From: an uncultured Prevotella sp.
Lineage (GTDB): Bacteria; Bacteroidota; Bacteroidia; Bacteroidales; Bacteroidaceae
Direction of reading: 5' to 3'
Length of the DNA stretch: 21,818 bases
Assembly: GCA_934230965.1 (NCBI GenBank)
Contig: CAKQFW010000009.1
Span: forward strand, 1 to 21,818
Positions 1 to 6,904 of the stretch are shown here, piece by piece (the first letter of the stretch is position 1; each line of letters begins with the position of its first letter). Both the position numbers and the translations under genes were made by a program. Below the pieces are notes generated by a model that had not been told where the DNA came from, searched no databases, and saw only the letters and a program-made list of their open reading frames with translations.

Positions 1-53
1 CACGTGCTCTATCCTCAAGCCCCAACATTGTTTTGATATAACGCTTCTCTGGG

Positions 54-89
54 AGGACGGGGCACGGAGACCACCGTACTACTATGGTA
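54..89 (+). repeat. GC-rich hairpin repeat, copy 1
   Basis: This copy shares the order acggggc.cggagacc..cgtactactat with a second copy at 1134-1171. Its stem is less perfect than that of copy 2. I see no coding function. Confidence 0.6.
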
Positions 90-112
90 TGCCATGCTCA
101 TTACATGAATTC

Positions 113-141
113 TTCACTCTTCGTTCTTCACTCTTCACTTA
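113..141 (+). repeat. Short ttcactcttc-type repeat
   Basis: The motif ttcttcactcttc occurs twice back to back, separated by a single g. It is a simple-sequence spacer with no visible gene. Confidence 0.5.
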
Positions 142-178
142 ACTGTGCCCCATCCTCCAGCAAGAAGCAGGGGTATTT

Positions 179-234
179 ACTCCCCTCCATAAGGGGAGGG
201 GAAAGCCGCGCGTGCGCGGCGCGGGGGAGGGGCT
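179..234 (+). repeat. Double-hairpin GC repeat, copy A
   Basis: The unit has two adjacent hairpins: cccctcc-ataa-ggggagg, then a gccgcgc/gcgcggc palindrome. It ends in gcgggggaggggct. Three further copies lie at 1837-1893 (inverted), 2028-2084 and 3681-3769. This copy is not next to a gene visible in the window. Confidence 0.85.
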
Positions 235-248
235 TTAAATTACAGTCT

Positions 249-334
249 GAAAGCCTTGGTTTCAGGCTGCGAAACCAAGGGTTTTAGGACGTGAAACCAA
301 GGGTTTTAGGGTGTGAAACCAAGGGTTTTGCAAA
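249..334 (+). repeat. 22-bp gaaaccaaggg tandem repeats
   Basis: Three tandem 22-bp units begin at 269, 291 and 313 and share gaaaccaagggtttt. An inverted copy (ccttggtttc, 254-263) precedes them, and with the first unit it forms a perfect 10-bp stem. Confidence 0.8.
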
Positions 335-433
335 TGAGGGGTATCACTTTTGAAAAGTGTAAGGAAAAGAAACGATATCGGCATCGATTGTTATATTTTT
401 AACAAATGTTTTGTTAAACGATGTAAAATAGCA

Positions 434-490
434 TTTTTGCATATTTATACACGTTTTGTATATTTATGCAGTTTCTGTATATTTATGCAG
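434..490 (+). repeat. AT-rich 18-20 bp tandem repeat
   Basis: Three consecutive units share the pattern tttt.gtatatttatgcag with small changes. They begin near 434, 454 and 472. The surrounding 335-560 segment is AT-rich and without a supported gene. Confidence 0.65.
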
Positions 491-559
491 GTTTTGAGGA
501 CGTTTGCGCTTTTTGTCTTTTATCTTTTCCTACCTTTTTTATTTCTTCTATCGCGTTGA

Positions 560-724
560 AACAAAAACCTAAAAAAACCCGTATCTGTTTTCTGAGCCTT
601 CGGCTACGCCTTGCCTCCAGCCAGCACCTTTACGAGAGCAAGCTCTCGACAGGCCCCGGCTGAAGGTAAGGCAGTGACACTACGTGCCACTCAGAAAACA
701 AATACGGTGATAAACATAAAAAAC
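560..724 (-). repeat. Cloverleaf-like palindromic element, copy P1
   Basis: The element has an outer stem (586-596 with 690-700, 11 bp) enclosing three branches. Branch one is a gcc-ttc-ggc hairpin (596-604). Branch two is a long stem (608-622 with 658-672, 13 of 15 paired) capped by cgagagc-aa-gctctcg (633-648). Branch three is gtg-a-cac-tac-gtg-c-cac (674-690). The right end (704-723) is a perfect 20-bp inverted copy of 922-941. Copy P2 has the same layout in inverted orientation with different stem bases. Strand is set by the direction in which more imperfect pairs become G-U wobbles, which is tentative. Confidence 0.75.
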
Positions 725-741
725 ATTATATCAAGAAGATT

Positions 742-925
742 AGATTTAATTATGCAAAGGTTTAAGATTTAATTGATTAAAAGTTTAAGATTTACTTGTG
801 CAAAAGTTTAAGGTTTACTTGTGCAAAGGTCTAAGATTTAATTGATTAAAAGTTTAAGATTTAATTGTGCAAAGGTTTAAGATTTAATTGATTAAAAGTT
901 TAAGATTTGCTTGTGCAAAGGTTTT
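742..925 (+). repeat. Eight tandem 23-bp units of two alternating types
   Basis: Eight contiguous units of exactly 23 bp begin at 742, 765, 788, 811, 834, 857, 880 and 903. Each begins agattta or a close variant and most end gttta. Two versions exist: one has gattaaaa in the middle (units 2, 5, 7) and the other has gtgcaaag or a close variant (units 1, 3, 4, 6, 8). There are no unique spacers, so this is not a CRISPR array. It sits between the inverted elements P1 and P2. Confidence 0.9.
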
Positions 926-1085
926 TTATGTTTATCACCGTCGCTCATTTCGAGCGGCACGAAGTGTCGCTAATACGAGCCAGAGGCTGTACTGGGTGAG
1001 AGCTTGCTCTCGCCACGGTACAGCCTCTGGGTTGTATGTAAGCCGTAAGGCTCGAAATGAGCGATGGGGTTTTTATGGTTTTTGT
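921..1085 (+). repeat. Cloverleaf-like palindromic element, copy P2
   Basis: This is an inverted homologue of P1. The outer stem (942-955 with 1050-1063) is perfect over 14 bp. Inside lie a gcg-g-cac-gaa-gtg-t-cgc hairpin (954-970) and a perfect 13-bp stem (980-992 with 1018-1030) capped by gagagc-tt-gctctc (998-1011). The last branch is an agcc-gtaa-ggct hairpin (1041-1052). The imperfect pairs in the small hairpins are G-T on this strand, so an RNA from the plus strand would pair them as G-U. Confidence 0.75.
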
Positions 1086-1133
1086 CTAAAGATGAGGGGG
1101 GTTGACTATAAACGAACAAGAGGGGTGTTGGAG

Positions 1134-1171
1134 TACGGGGCGCGGAGACCCCGTACTACTATAGTTTATAC
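1134..1171 (+). repeat. GC-rich hairpin repeat, copy 2
   Basis: The sequence gtacgggg-cgcggaga-ccccgtac forms a perfect 8-bp stem with an 8-nt loop and is followed by tactatagttta. It lies just beyond the stop of the WbqC-like gene on the minus strand. It could act as a transcript-end hairpin, but a T-run is lacking. Confidence 0.65.
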
Positions 1172-1188
1172 CTATTATAATAATGCTG

Positions 1189-1959
1189 TTACAGGTAGAA
1201 GATGCCCTCGGGACCCTCGTTAAACAGCAGGTCGAGGATGCTGAGGTTGGGTAAGAAGCCGTGGCGTTGCGCGCGCACTTGATAATAAGGTGTGGGGTTG
1301 AAGTCGGCGTCGGGCAGTGGATGCTTCGGGCGTATTGCCTCGCGGAAGTCGACAAAGTCAGTAAGCGATTTATCTGTAAGAACGTCAGCACACACAGCCG
1401 CGTCATCCTCCGATGGCAACACGATATACTGTTCAGAGAGCTGCACTTGTGGCCGCACGTCGAGCAGCTGGCACATGGTGTGCATGATGTCGAGGTTGAG
1501 GTCGAAGAGGAAGGTGTGACGCTTCTCGAAGAAAGGTCGCAGGTCGTCGGCATAAAACTCGAAGAAGGGTGTCTCGCCGTATGCCGACACCAGCGCGTTC
1601 CAGTGCAGATGTCGCCAGTTGCCGTGGTCAGAGATACGAATATCGCGCATGGGGCATTTCGTGCCGTCGTATCGTTCTATGGGCACGGTGAGCGTCTGCG
1701 TACCGTTGGCCGTTGCTATGACGCATCGGTTGCGGTAGGTTTGCTTCACAAAGTGATCGTGCTGCTCAAGGATGCACGGCATACGATGCAACTTCTGGTA
1801 CCACTGAATGGGGCCGAAATAGGTGGAAGTAAGAAGGGCCCCACCCCCGCGCCGCGCGGAGCGCGGCTTCCCCCTCCCCTTATGGAGGGGAGTGATGTGC
1901 TTTGCTGCTTCTTCGTTTTCTCTATTTCCTATATCAATTGTATCTTTATTTTCAAGCAT
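1189..1959 (-). CDS. WbqC-like family protein with repeat-derived N-terminal extension
   Basis: The 256-residue protein matches the WbqC-like family by its start of domain (LLTSTYFGPIQWYQKL, about residues 42-57) and the later segments HWNALVSAYGETPFFEFY and FNPTPYYQVR. Family members are associated with surface polysaccharide loci and their biochemical role is poorly defined. It is the last gene of dapB-lepB-wbqC, 127 bp after lepB. No Met lies between residue 1 and the domain. The only usable ATG therefore forces reading through a palindromic repeat (1837-1893), which encodes about residues 23-41 (TPLHKGRGKPRSARRGGGA). Residues 1-22 are acidic and polar. The extension is unusual for the family. 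The product is probably cytoplasmic. Confidence 0.8.
   Translation of the reverse strand: MLENKDTIDIGNRENEEAAKHITPLHKGRGKPRSARRGGGALLTSTYFGPIQWYQKLHRMPCILEQHDHFVKQTYRNRCVIATANGTQTLTVPIERYDGTKCPMRDIRISDHGNWRHLHWNALVSAYGETPFFEFYADDLRPFFEKRHTFLFDLNLDIMHTMCQLLDVRPQVQLSEQYIVLPSEDDAAVCADVLTDKSLTDFVDFREAIRPKHPLPDADFNPTPYYQVRAQRHGFLPNLSILDLLFNEGPEGIFYL
1837..1893 (-). repeat. Double-hairpin GC repeat, copy B, inside a coding region
   Basis: This is an inverted copy of the 179-234 repeat, here read in frame near the 5' end of the WbqC-like gene. Its coding strand begins actcccctccataagggg and ends gcgggggtggggc. The 57-bp span is a multiple of three and holds no stop in the used frame. Confidence 0.85.
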
Positions 1960-2027
1960 TTATAACGTCACACTTTTTTGTTCGATATTTATAAACTTAG
2001 AACAAACCATAAATAAAAAGGCATATC

Positions 2028-2084
2028 ACTCCCCTCCATAAGGGGAGGGGAAAGCCGCGCATCGCGCGGCGCGGGGGAGGGGCT
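2028..2084 (+). repeat. Double-hairpin GC repeat, copy C
   Basis: This is a near-identical copy of 179-234. Its right end lies 2 bp beyond the lepB stop codon (2087-2089 on the minus strand), so it begins the lepB-wbqC spacer and would form strong hairpins in the operon mRNA. Confidence 0.85.
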
Positions 2085-2086
2085 CT

Positions 2087-3538
2087 TTATTTTATATCAT
2101 CCACAAACCTAAACAACCTATTCCATCTTACGCCTGAGAAGCCGCGACGGTCGGGGTCGCTCGACCACCATATAAAGATAGGCTTGCCCACGATATGATC
2201 TTCGGGCACGAAGCCCCAGTAGCGCGAGTCGAGCGAGTTGTGGCGGTTGTCGCCCATCATCCAGTAGTAGTCCATCTTAAAGGTGTAGCTGTGTGCCTCC
2301 TTACCGTTTATGTAGATACGTCCGTTGCGCACCTGCAGGTCGTTGCCCTCATAGGTGCGGATGGGTCGTTCGTAGATGGCAATGTTGTCGAGCGTGAGCT
2401 TGAGCGTAGCGCCGCGCTTCGGAATCCATATCGGGCCATAGTTGTCGCGAGTCCAACCCGTAGCGCCGTTCAGCGGATAAATCTCCGAGGTGTTGTTGTC
2501 GACGTTCAGCGACACGCTCTGCACCAGTCCGGGCACCGCCTTCAGCGTCTTCAGTGCCTTGTTTGTCAGCGTCATATATCCGCGCTCGTTCAGCATGGTG
2601 ATGTCCTCTTGCGAGATGTTCAGCTCCTTCATCAGCTCGTCGGGTATGTTGTTCATCAACTTGATGTAGTAAGAATACTGCACGTTGTCGGGCTCTTTGT
2701 TAGCCTTGCCGTCGAGGTAGATGATGTGGTTCTTTATTTGCAGTGTCTGTCCGGGCAGACCCACACAGCGTTTCACATAGTTCTCGCGGCGGTCGACGGG
2801 GCGTGTGATGATGCCCTCAAACTGCTGCATGTCGGGGTCGGCCATGATGTAGGCGCGACCTGTGGCATACACCTTGTCAAAGTATTGGCGCTGCTGCACG
2901 CGCGTCATCGAGTCGAGTTTAGGCATGCCAGCGTTGCGTGCCAACAGCTGCTCGCCATAGGCATACACCATCTGGTAGTAGTCGGAGCCTTGCCAGCGTT
3001 CGCCAGCGCACAGCGTGTCGCCAGCGGGATAGTTGAACACCACGATGTCGTTCAGCTTCACGTGTCCCAGACCCTTGGCGCGTTCATACTTCCACTGCGG
3101 CCACTCAATGTAGCTCTTCACGCCAAACACGGGCAGCGTGTGCTGTGTGAGGGGCATGGTGAGGGGTGTTTGCGGCTTGCGGGGGCCGTAGCTCACCTTC
3201 GACACGAAGAGGTAGTCGCCTGTGAGCAACGACTTTTCGAGCGATGATGTGGGGATGACATAGTTCTGGAAGAAGAACAGGTTGATAAAATATACGGCCA
3301 CGAGGGCAAACACCAGTGCGTCGACCCACGAGCCTATGAAGCGGCCCACGGGCTCGGCATCGCGCCACCACTGCCACTGTATCTTTTTGGTGATATACAC
3401 GTCGAAGATGAAGGGTACCACTACCAGTCCGAGCCAGCTCTTCACCCAAAGCAGGAAGAGCAGATAGAGCACGAGCACAACGATAAACTTGGCCCACTGC
3501 TTGCGGGGGTCGAGTTTTGCTTTTTCTTTGTCAATCAT
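2087..3538 (-). CDS. lepB: Signal peptidase I
   Basis: This membrane serine protease (family S26) cleaves signal peptides from exported proteins. Hydrophobic segments at about residues 17-32, 34-47 and 72-92 precede the catalytic part. The motif PTSSLEKSL (96-104) supplies the nucleophile Ser99. NYVKRCVGLPGQ (253-264) supplies the general-base Lys256. MGDNRHNSLDSRYWG (428-442) is the conserved last box. At 483 residues it is much longer than the E. coli enzyme (324), and about 155 residues separate Ser from Lys; long forms are common in Bacteroidetes. The gene lies between dapB (233 bp upstream) and the WbqC-like gene, on the same strand. Many proteins in this window carry signal peptides that would be its substrates. 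Confidence 0.95.
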   Translation of the reverse strand: MIDKEKAKLDPRKQWAKFIVVLVLYLLFLLWVKSWLGLVVVPFIFDVYITKKIQWQWWRDAEPVGRFIGSWVDALVFALVAVYFINLFFFQNYVIPTSSLEKSLLTGDYLFVSKVSYGPRKPQTPLTMPLTQHTLPVFGVKSYIEWPQWKYERAKGLGHVKLNDIVVFNYPAGDTLCAGERWQGSDYYQMVYAYGEQLLARNAGMPKLDSMTRVQQRQYFDKVYATGRAYIMADPDMQQFEGIITRPVDRRENYVKRCVGLPGQTLQIKNHIIYLDGKANKEPDNVQYSYYIKLMNNIPDELMKELNISQEDITMLNERGYMTLTNKALKTLKAVPGLVQSVSLNVDNNTSEIYPLNGATGWTRDNYGPIWIPKRGATLKLTLDNIAIYERPIRTYEGNDLQVRNGRIYINGKEAHSYTFKMDYYWMMGDNRHNSLDSRYWGFVPEDHIVGKPIFIWWSSDPDRRGFSGVRWNRLFRFVDDIK

Positions 3539-3680
3539 AAATTAAGGGCCCTAACCTAAAGCTGCCATAAGCAATGCAAGGATTAGCAAAGCAACATAAG
3601 CAGCAAAAGTAAAAGGGCGTTATTGTTATTAGTGAATTAATAGTATAATTAATACAAACGAATAGCCCACAAAGCATATT

Positions 3681-3769
3681 ACTCCCCTCTCCCGCTCGAC
3701 CTTTGGTCGCTTGCTAGAGCAAGAACGGGGAGGGGGAAGCCGCGCAACGCGCGGTGCGGGGGTGGGGCT
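3681..3769 (+). repeat. Double-hairpin GC repeat, copy D, with enlarged first loop
   Basis: The outer parts match the other copies. The short ccataa loop of the first hairpin is replaced by about 30 bp holding two perfect small hairpins: cgacc-ttt-ggtcg (3697-3709) and cttgct-ag-agcaag (3710-3723). Its right end is 2 bp past the dapB stop codon. Confidence 0.8.
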
Positions 3770-3771
3770 TC

Positions 3772-4527
3772 TTAGAACTTAAACATATCTCCAATGGTCA
3801 GCAGTCCGCTATGCTCCTTCGTATATTCGGCTGCCAGCACGGCGCCTAAGGCGAAGCCTTTGCGCGAGTGAGCATCGTGTGTGATGGTGATGCTGTCGGC
3901 CTCCGAGTCGTACACCACGCTGTGTATGCCTGGCACCTCGTCGCGGCGTATGCTCTCAATGGCCAGCTGGTCGGCATTGCAGACGTTGGTGCCCGTCACG
4001 GTGCCGTCGGCATGTTGCTGCACACCCTTTACCCACGCGTGTTTGCGGTCGAGGCCATCAATAATCTCTTCGGCCAGTGTGATGGCGGTGCCGCTGGGGG
4101 CATCGAGCTTATGTATGTGGTGCGTTTCTTCCATGTGAACATCATACTGTGCAAAGCCGTTCATGATTTTGGCCAAATAGCGGTTTACGGCCGAGAAGAT
4201 GGCCACGCCGATAGAGAAGTTTGATGCCCAAAACAGTGTCTTGCCCTCGTCGGTACACATGCGGCGCACGTCGGCCTCGTGGTCTTTCATCCAACCTGTC
4301 GACCCGCTCACCACCTTCACGCCCGCCTTGAAGGCGCGCAGATAGTTGCCGTAAGCGGCTGTGGGCGACGTAAATTCGATGGCTACATCGGCCGAGGCGA
4401 AGGCCTCCGACTCGAAATCATCTTGGTTATCAACATCAATAATGCTCACAATGTTGTGGCCACGCTCGCGGGCTATCTGTTCTATCATCTTGCCCATCTT
4501 GCCGTAGCCTATCAATGCTATATTCAT
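3772..4527 (-). CDS. dapB: 4-hydroxy-tetrahydrodipicolinate reductase
   Basis: This cytoplasmic NAD(P)H-dependent enzyme reduces 4-hydroxy-tetrahydrodipicolinate to tetrahydrodipicolinate in the diaminopimelate/lysine pathway. The nucleotide-binding turn GYGKMG is at residues 7-12. EFTSPTA (51-57) and SGSTGW (74-79) line the cofactor pocket. EETHHIHKLDAPSGTA (133-148) holds the catalytic His/Lys pair and the substrate-binding loop. The length of 251 residues is normal. It is the first gene of the minus-strand set leading into lepB, an order often seen in Bacteroidales. A possible promoter box lies about 100 bp upstream. Confidence 0.97.
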   Translation of the reverse strand: MNIALIGYGKMGKMIEQIARERGHNIVSIIDVDNQDDFESEAFASADVAIEFTSPTAAYGNYLRAFKAGVKVVSGSTGWMKDHEADVRRMCTDEGKTLFWASNFSIGVAIFSAVNRYLAKIMNGFAQYDVHMEETHHIHKLDAPSGTAITLAEEIIDGLDRKHAWVKGVQQHADGTVTGTNVCNADQLAIESIRRDEVPGIHSVVYDSEADSITITHDAHSRKGFALGAVLAAEYTKEHSGLLTIGDMFKF

Positions 4528-4629
4528 ACTGGTTTGTGTTTTTGTTTTTTATGCTTGGTAAGGTAATGGCTTGTAGGTTTGCACGTTATATTGTGCACAA
4601 ACATTTCATGGCCACTACTATACAGAGGG

Positions 4630-4637
4630 CAAAGGTA
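4630..4637 (-). promoter_or_regulatory. Possible -7 box for the dapB operon
   Basis: Read on the minus strand this is TACCTTTG, a perfect match to the Bacteroidetes -7 pattern TAnnTTTG, about 100 bp before the dapB ATG. No TTTG is found 19-21 bp further upstream, so the assignment is weak. Confidence 0.35.
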
Positions 4638-4781
4638 CGAAAAAAAACGGGGCGCGTGGCATCGTGGGCTTTAATTTTACTTAATGGGGCTTACAGATAG
4701 GTCACATTTTCCTTTTATATTGTCATTTTTACATCTAAAGGGCAATAAAAGTGCTATTTAGCATCTTTTTCAACAAAAACT

Positions 4782-4813
4782 TTTGGTCAAGAAATGTTTT
4801 TCTCTTAACTTTG
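4782..4813 (+). promoter_or_regulatory. Bacteroidetes-type promoter of the PCMD operon
   Basis: TTTG at 4782-4785 and TAACTTTG at 4806-4813 are separated by 20 bp, matching the primary sigma factor consensus of Bacteroidetes (-33 TTTG, 19-21 bp, -7 TAnnTTTG). Transcription would start near 4820, giving a leader of about 85 nt before the ATG at 4906. Confidence 0.75.
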
Positions 4814-4905
4814 CACACGATACATTATTTATAAAAAGAGAAGCAGGGGCATCAGGCAGCCCGTAACGCGCTCTTTTTCTGAACTAAAAGATAATAGGTT
4901 TTTTA

Positions 4906-6084
4906 ATGAAAGGAACATTTTTTGCCCTTGGCATGCTGTGCGTGTCGGCCACGCTCACGTCATGCTTCAAGGACGAGCCCCTCAATGCCGAATGTGACAT
5001 TGAGCAAGCGTATATTCATGTAGACAATCCCGAGGCCATGTTCTTCAACAACAACGACACGTTGGTGAAGGTGCTGTCGAGCGAGCGCAACATTAAGTTT
5101 AAGGTGTTGCCTGAAGCCGACCTTACGGCCATTGTACCACAGTTTAGGGTAACGCCAGGCGCTACGGTGACCGCCACCGACGGCCAGCCCCTGAACACGC
5201 CGCGCGACTTTTCTGATGGCAAGACGGTGCAATATACCGTGACATCGGAAGACGGACAGTGGAACCGCACCTACACCGTGAGCATGGGCATGCGCACTCT
5301 CGACGCCATCAGCAACTTCAACTTTGAAAACGTGCAGATGGTGACCGAAGGCTGTAACCGTCCCTACGACGCATGGGTAGAATCCTTTGACGATGGCTAT
5401 ATCATTGACTGCTGGGCAACGGGCAATGGCGGCTTCGACATCAGCATGGGCATGGAAACAGAAGAAAACCATGTAACCAAGGACCAATTTCCCAGCGTGA
5501 GCATTGACAACGGACGCACAGGCAAAGGTGTGCGCCTTACCACGTGCAGCACAGGCCCCTTCGGCATGCTCATGAACATGCCTATCGCCGCCGGCAACCT
5601 CTTCCTTGGCAAGTTCGACCTCGCCGAAGCGCTGGGCGAGACGCTGAAGGCCACCATGTTTGGCGTGCCCGTAAGCAAGAAGCCGCTCAGCTTATCGGGC
5701 TACTATAAGTATAAACCAGGCGAGCAGTTTACCAACCGCGACAACAAAATAGACCCCACCCTCACCGACCGTGGCGACATTTACGCCGTGCTGTATCGTA
5801 ACACCGACGAGAAGGGTCAGGCCGTAACGCTCGATGGCAGCAACGTGCGCACCAGCAACCTCATCGTGGCAACAGCCATCATCGACGAGGTGAAGACCAC
5901 CGACGAATGGACTGCCTTCAACATACCCTTCACCTACACCGCCAACATCGACCCCGCCACGCTGGCACGTCATGGTTATAACCTGACCGTGGTGTTTACG
6001 TCGAGCTTTAAGGGCGCCGACTTCCAGGGTGCCGTGGGCAGCACGCTGTGCATTGACGATGTGCACCTGTCGTGGGAAGAGTAA
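4906..6084 (+). CDS. PCMD-domain surface lipoprotein
   Basis: This 392-residue protein has a type II signal peptide ending in the lipobox LTSC (lipidated Cys20). An Ig-like N-terminal part follows (about 25-127, ending TVTSEDGQWNRTYTVSMG). The C-terminal region resembles the Bacteroidetes PCMD domain (putative carbohydrate metabolism domain), with CWATGNGGFD, SGYYKYKPGEQF, DEWTAFNIPFTY and CIDDVHLSWEE. PCMD proteins are jelly-roll-like surface proteins tentatively linked to glycans. It is first in a three-gene operon, 29 bp before a beta-barrel gene. The third gene carries a related DEW..F.IPF.Y ... DD segment. The ligand is unknown. Confidence 0.85.
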   Translation: MKGTFFALGMLCVSATLTSCFKDEPLNAECDIEQAYIHVDNPEAMFFNNNDTLVKVLSSERNIKFKVLPEADLTAIVPQFRVTPGATVTATDGQPLNTPRDFSDGKTVQYTVTSEDGQWNRTYTVSMGMRTLDAISNFNFENVQMVTEGCNRPYDAWVESFDDGYIIDCWATGNGGFDISMGMETEENHVTKDQFPSVSIDNGRTGKGVRLTTCSTGPFGMLMNMPIAAGNLFLGKFDLAEALGETLKATMFGVPVSKKPLSLSGYYKYKPGEQFTNRDNKIDPTLTDRGDIYAVLYRNTDEKGQAVTLDGSNVRTSNLIVATAIIDEVKTTDEWTAFNIPFTYTANIDPATLARHGYNLTVVFTSSFKGADFQGAVGSTLCIDDVHLSWEE

Positions 6085-6113
6085 ATGTATAACGCTGAAA
6101 CAAACTGAAACGT

Positions 6114-6863
6114 ATGAAAAGATACATCATAGCAGCCGCCATGGCAATGGCCGTATCGGCTCAGGCAATGGCCATCGGCATCTTCGACAACCTCACCTAC
6201 TATGCTCGCGCTGGCTATGCGCTGGGCGGCACAGCACCGCTGGGTATGCCGGCCGAGATACGTGGCTTGAACAAATTTTCGGTGAAGCCTAACATTACGC
6301 TGGCGCTCGACGCCTACAAGCCCCTGGGCAACGGATGGGGTGTGCTGGCAGGCTTTCACTACGAAAACAAGAACATGAAGACCGATGCCGACGTGAAAAA
6401 CTATCACATGGAGATGCGACAAGGCGGACGCACCGTGAGCGGCATGTTTACGGGTGGCGTGGTGACCGAGGTTGACGAGTGGATGGTAACACTGCCCCTA
6501 CAGGCCACCTACGACCTGGGACGTGTGCGACTGAAGGCGGGCCCATACCTCAGCTACGTGCTGTCGAACAATTTCTCGGGCTATGCCTACGACGGACATC
6601 TGCGTGTGGGCGACCCCACAGGCAATAAGATAAACATTGGGTCGGACGAGAGCTCGCGTGGCACCTACGATTTCTCTGACGACCTACGACACCTGCAGTT
6701 TGGCATCAACGCTGGCGCCGACTGGTATTTCTCAAAACGATGGGGCGCCTACGCCGACATTGCATGGGGCTTAACAGGCATCTTCAAAAGCAATTTTAAA
6801 ACCATTGAGCAAACCATGTACCCCATATACGGCACCATAGGTATAACGTATAAGCTAAAATAA
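6114..6863 (+). CDS. Outer-membrane beta-barrel protein
   Basis: The 249-residue protein starts with a Sec signal peptide (MKRYIIAAAMAMAVSAQAMA, cleavage near residue 18 or 20). It continues with alternating amphipathic strands typical of small outer-membrane barrels: YYARAGYALGG, WGVLAGFHYEN, VRLKAGPYLSYVL, LQFGINAGADWYFSKRWGAYADIAWGL. It ends in IYGTIGITYKLK, a usual terminal strand. It resembles the 8-strand porin/OmpA-like barrels of Bacteroidetes. It is flanked 29 and 41 bp away by two secreted proteins, so the three probably act together at the outer membrane. No substrate can be inferred. Confidence 0.85.
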   Translation: MKRYIIAAAMAMAVSAQAMAIGIFDNLTYYARAGYALGGTAPLGMPAEIRGLNKFSVKPNITLALDAYKPLGNGWGVLAGFHYENKNMKTDADVKNYHMEMRQGGRTVSGMFTGGVVTEVDEWMVTLPLQATYDLGRVRLKAGPYLSYVLSNNFSGYAYDGHLRVGDPTGNKINIGSDESSRGTYDFSDDLRHLQFGINAGADWYFSKRWGAYADIAWGLTGIFKSNFKTIEQTMYPIYGTIGITYKLK

Positions 6864-6904
6864 AGAAAACAGTAAACCCAAAAAACAATAAAAGGTAAAG
6901 AAAA

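Larger units (their letters stand above)
1..1188. other. Gene-free repeat-rich region
   Basis: No open frame here has a recognisable domain, and those present run through low-complexity repeats. In order the stretch holds: a GC hairpin repeat (54-89), a short ttcactcttc-type repeat (113-141), a double-hairpin repeat (179-234), 22-bp gaaaccaaggg repeats (249-334), three 18-20 bp tatttatgcag-type units (434-490), a palindromic element (560-724), eight 23-bp units (742-925), an inverted copy of the palindromic element (921-1085), and a second copy of the first hairpin repeat (1134-1171). It lies downstream of the WbqC-like gene. What lies to its left is outside the window. Confidence 0.8.
4528..4905. 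other. Divergent intergenic region
   Basis: This 378-bp AT-rich spacer lies between the divergent genes dapB and the PCMD lipoprotein. It holds a clear rightward Bacteroidetes promoter (4782-4813) and a weaker leftward -7 box (4630-4637). I see no RNA gene or repeat in it. Confidence 0.6.

Noticed and set aside
350..663. Overlapping frames with hydrophobic stretches, membrane-peptide-like
   Set aside because: The hydrophobic residues come from AT-rich tandem repeats, and the second frame continues into palindrome P1. No conserved pattern is seen.
742..925. CRISPR-like array
   Set aside because: The 23-bp units are directly adjacent with no unique spacers, and no cas genes are present.
560..1085. 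tRNA or integron attC site as the explanation for P1/P2
   Set aside because: Despite the cloverleaf shape there is no anticodon arm, T-loop motif or CCA-compatible end, and no integrase or cassette layout is present.
888..1223. 111-codon plus-strand frame
   Set aside because: It runs through the 23-bp array, P2 and a hairpin repeat, and its composition is that of the repeats.
1261..1965. 234-codon frame opposite the WbqC-like gene
   Set aside because: It is a shadow of the real minus-strand gene, with no motif.
2195..3247. Long 350-codon frame opposite lepB
   Set aside because: lepB on the minus strand shows all family motifs. The plus-strand frame is a shadow with no recognisable domain.
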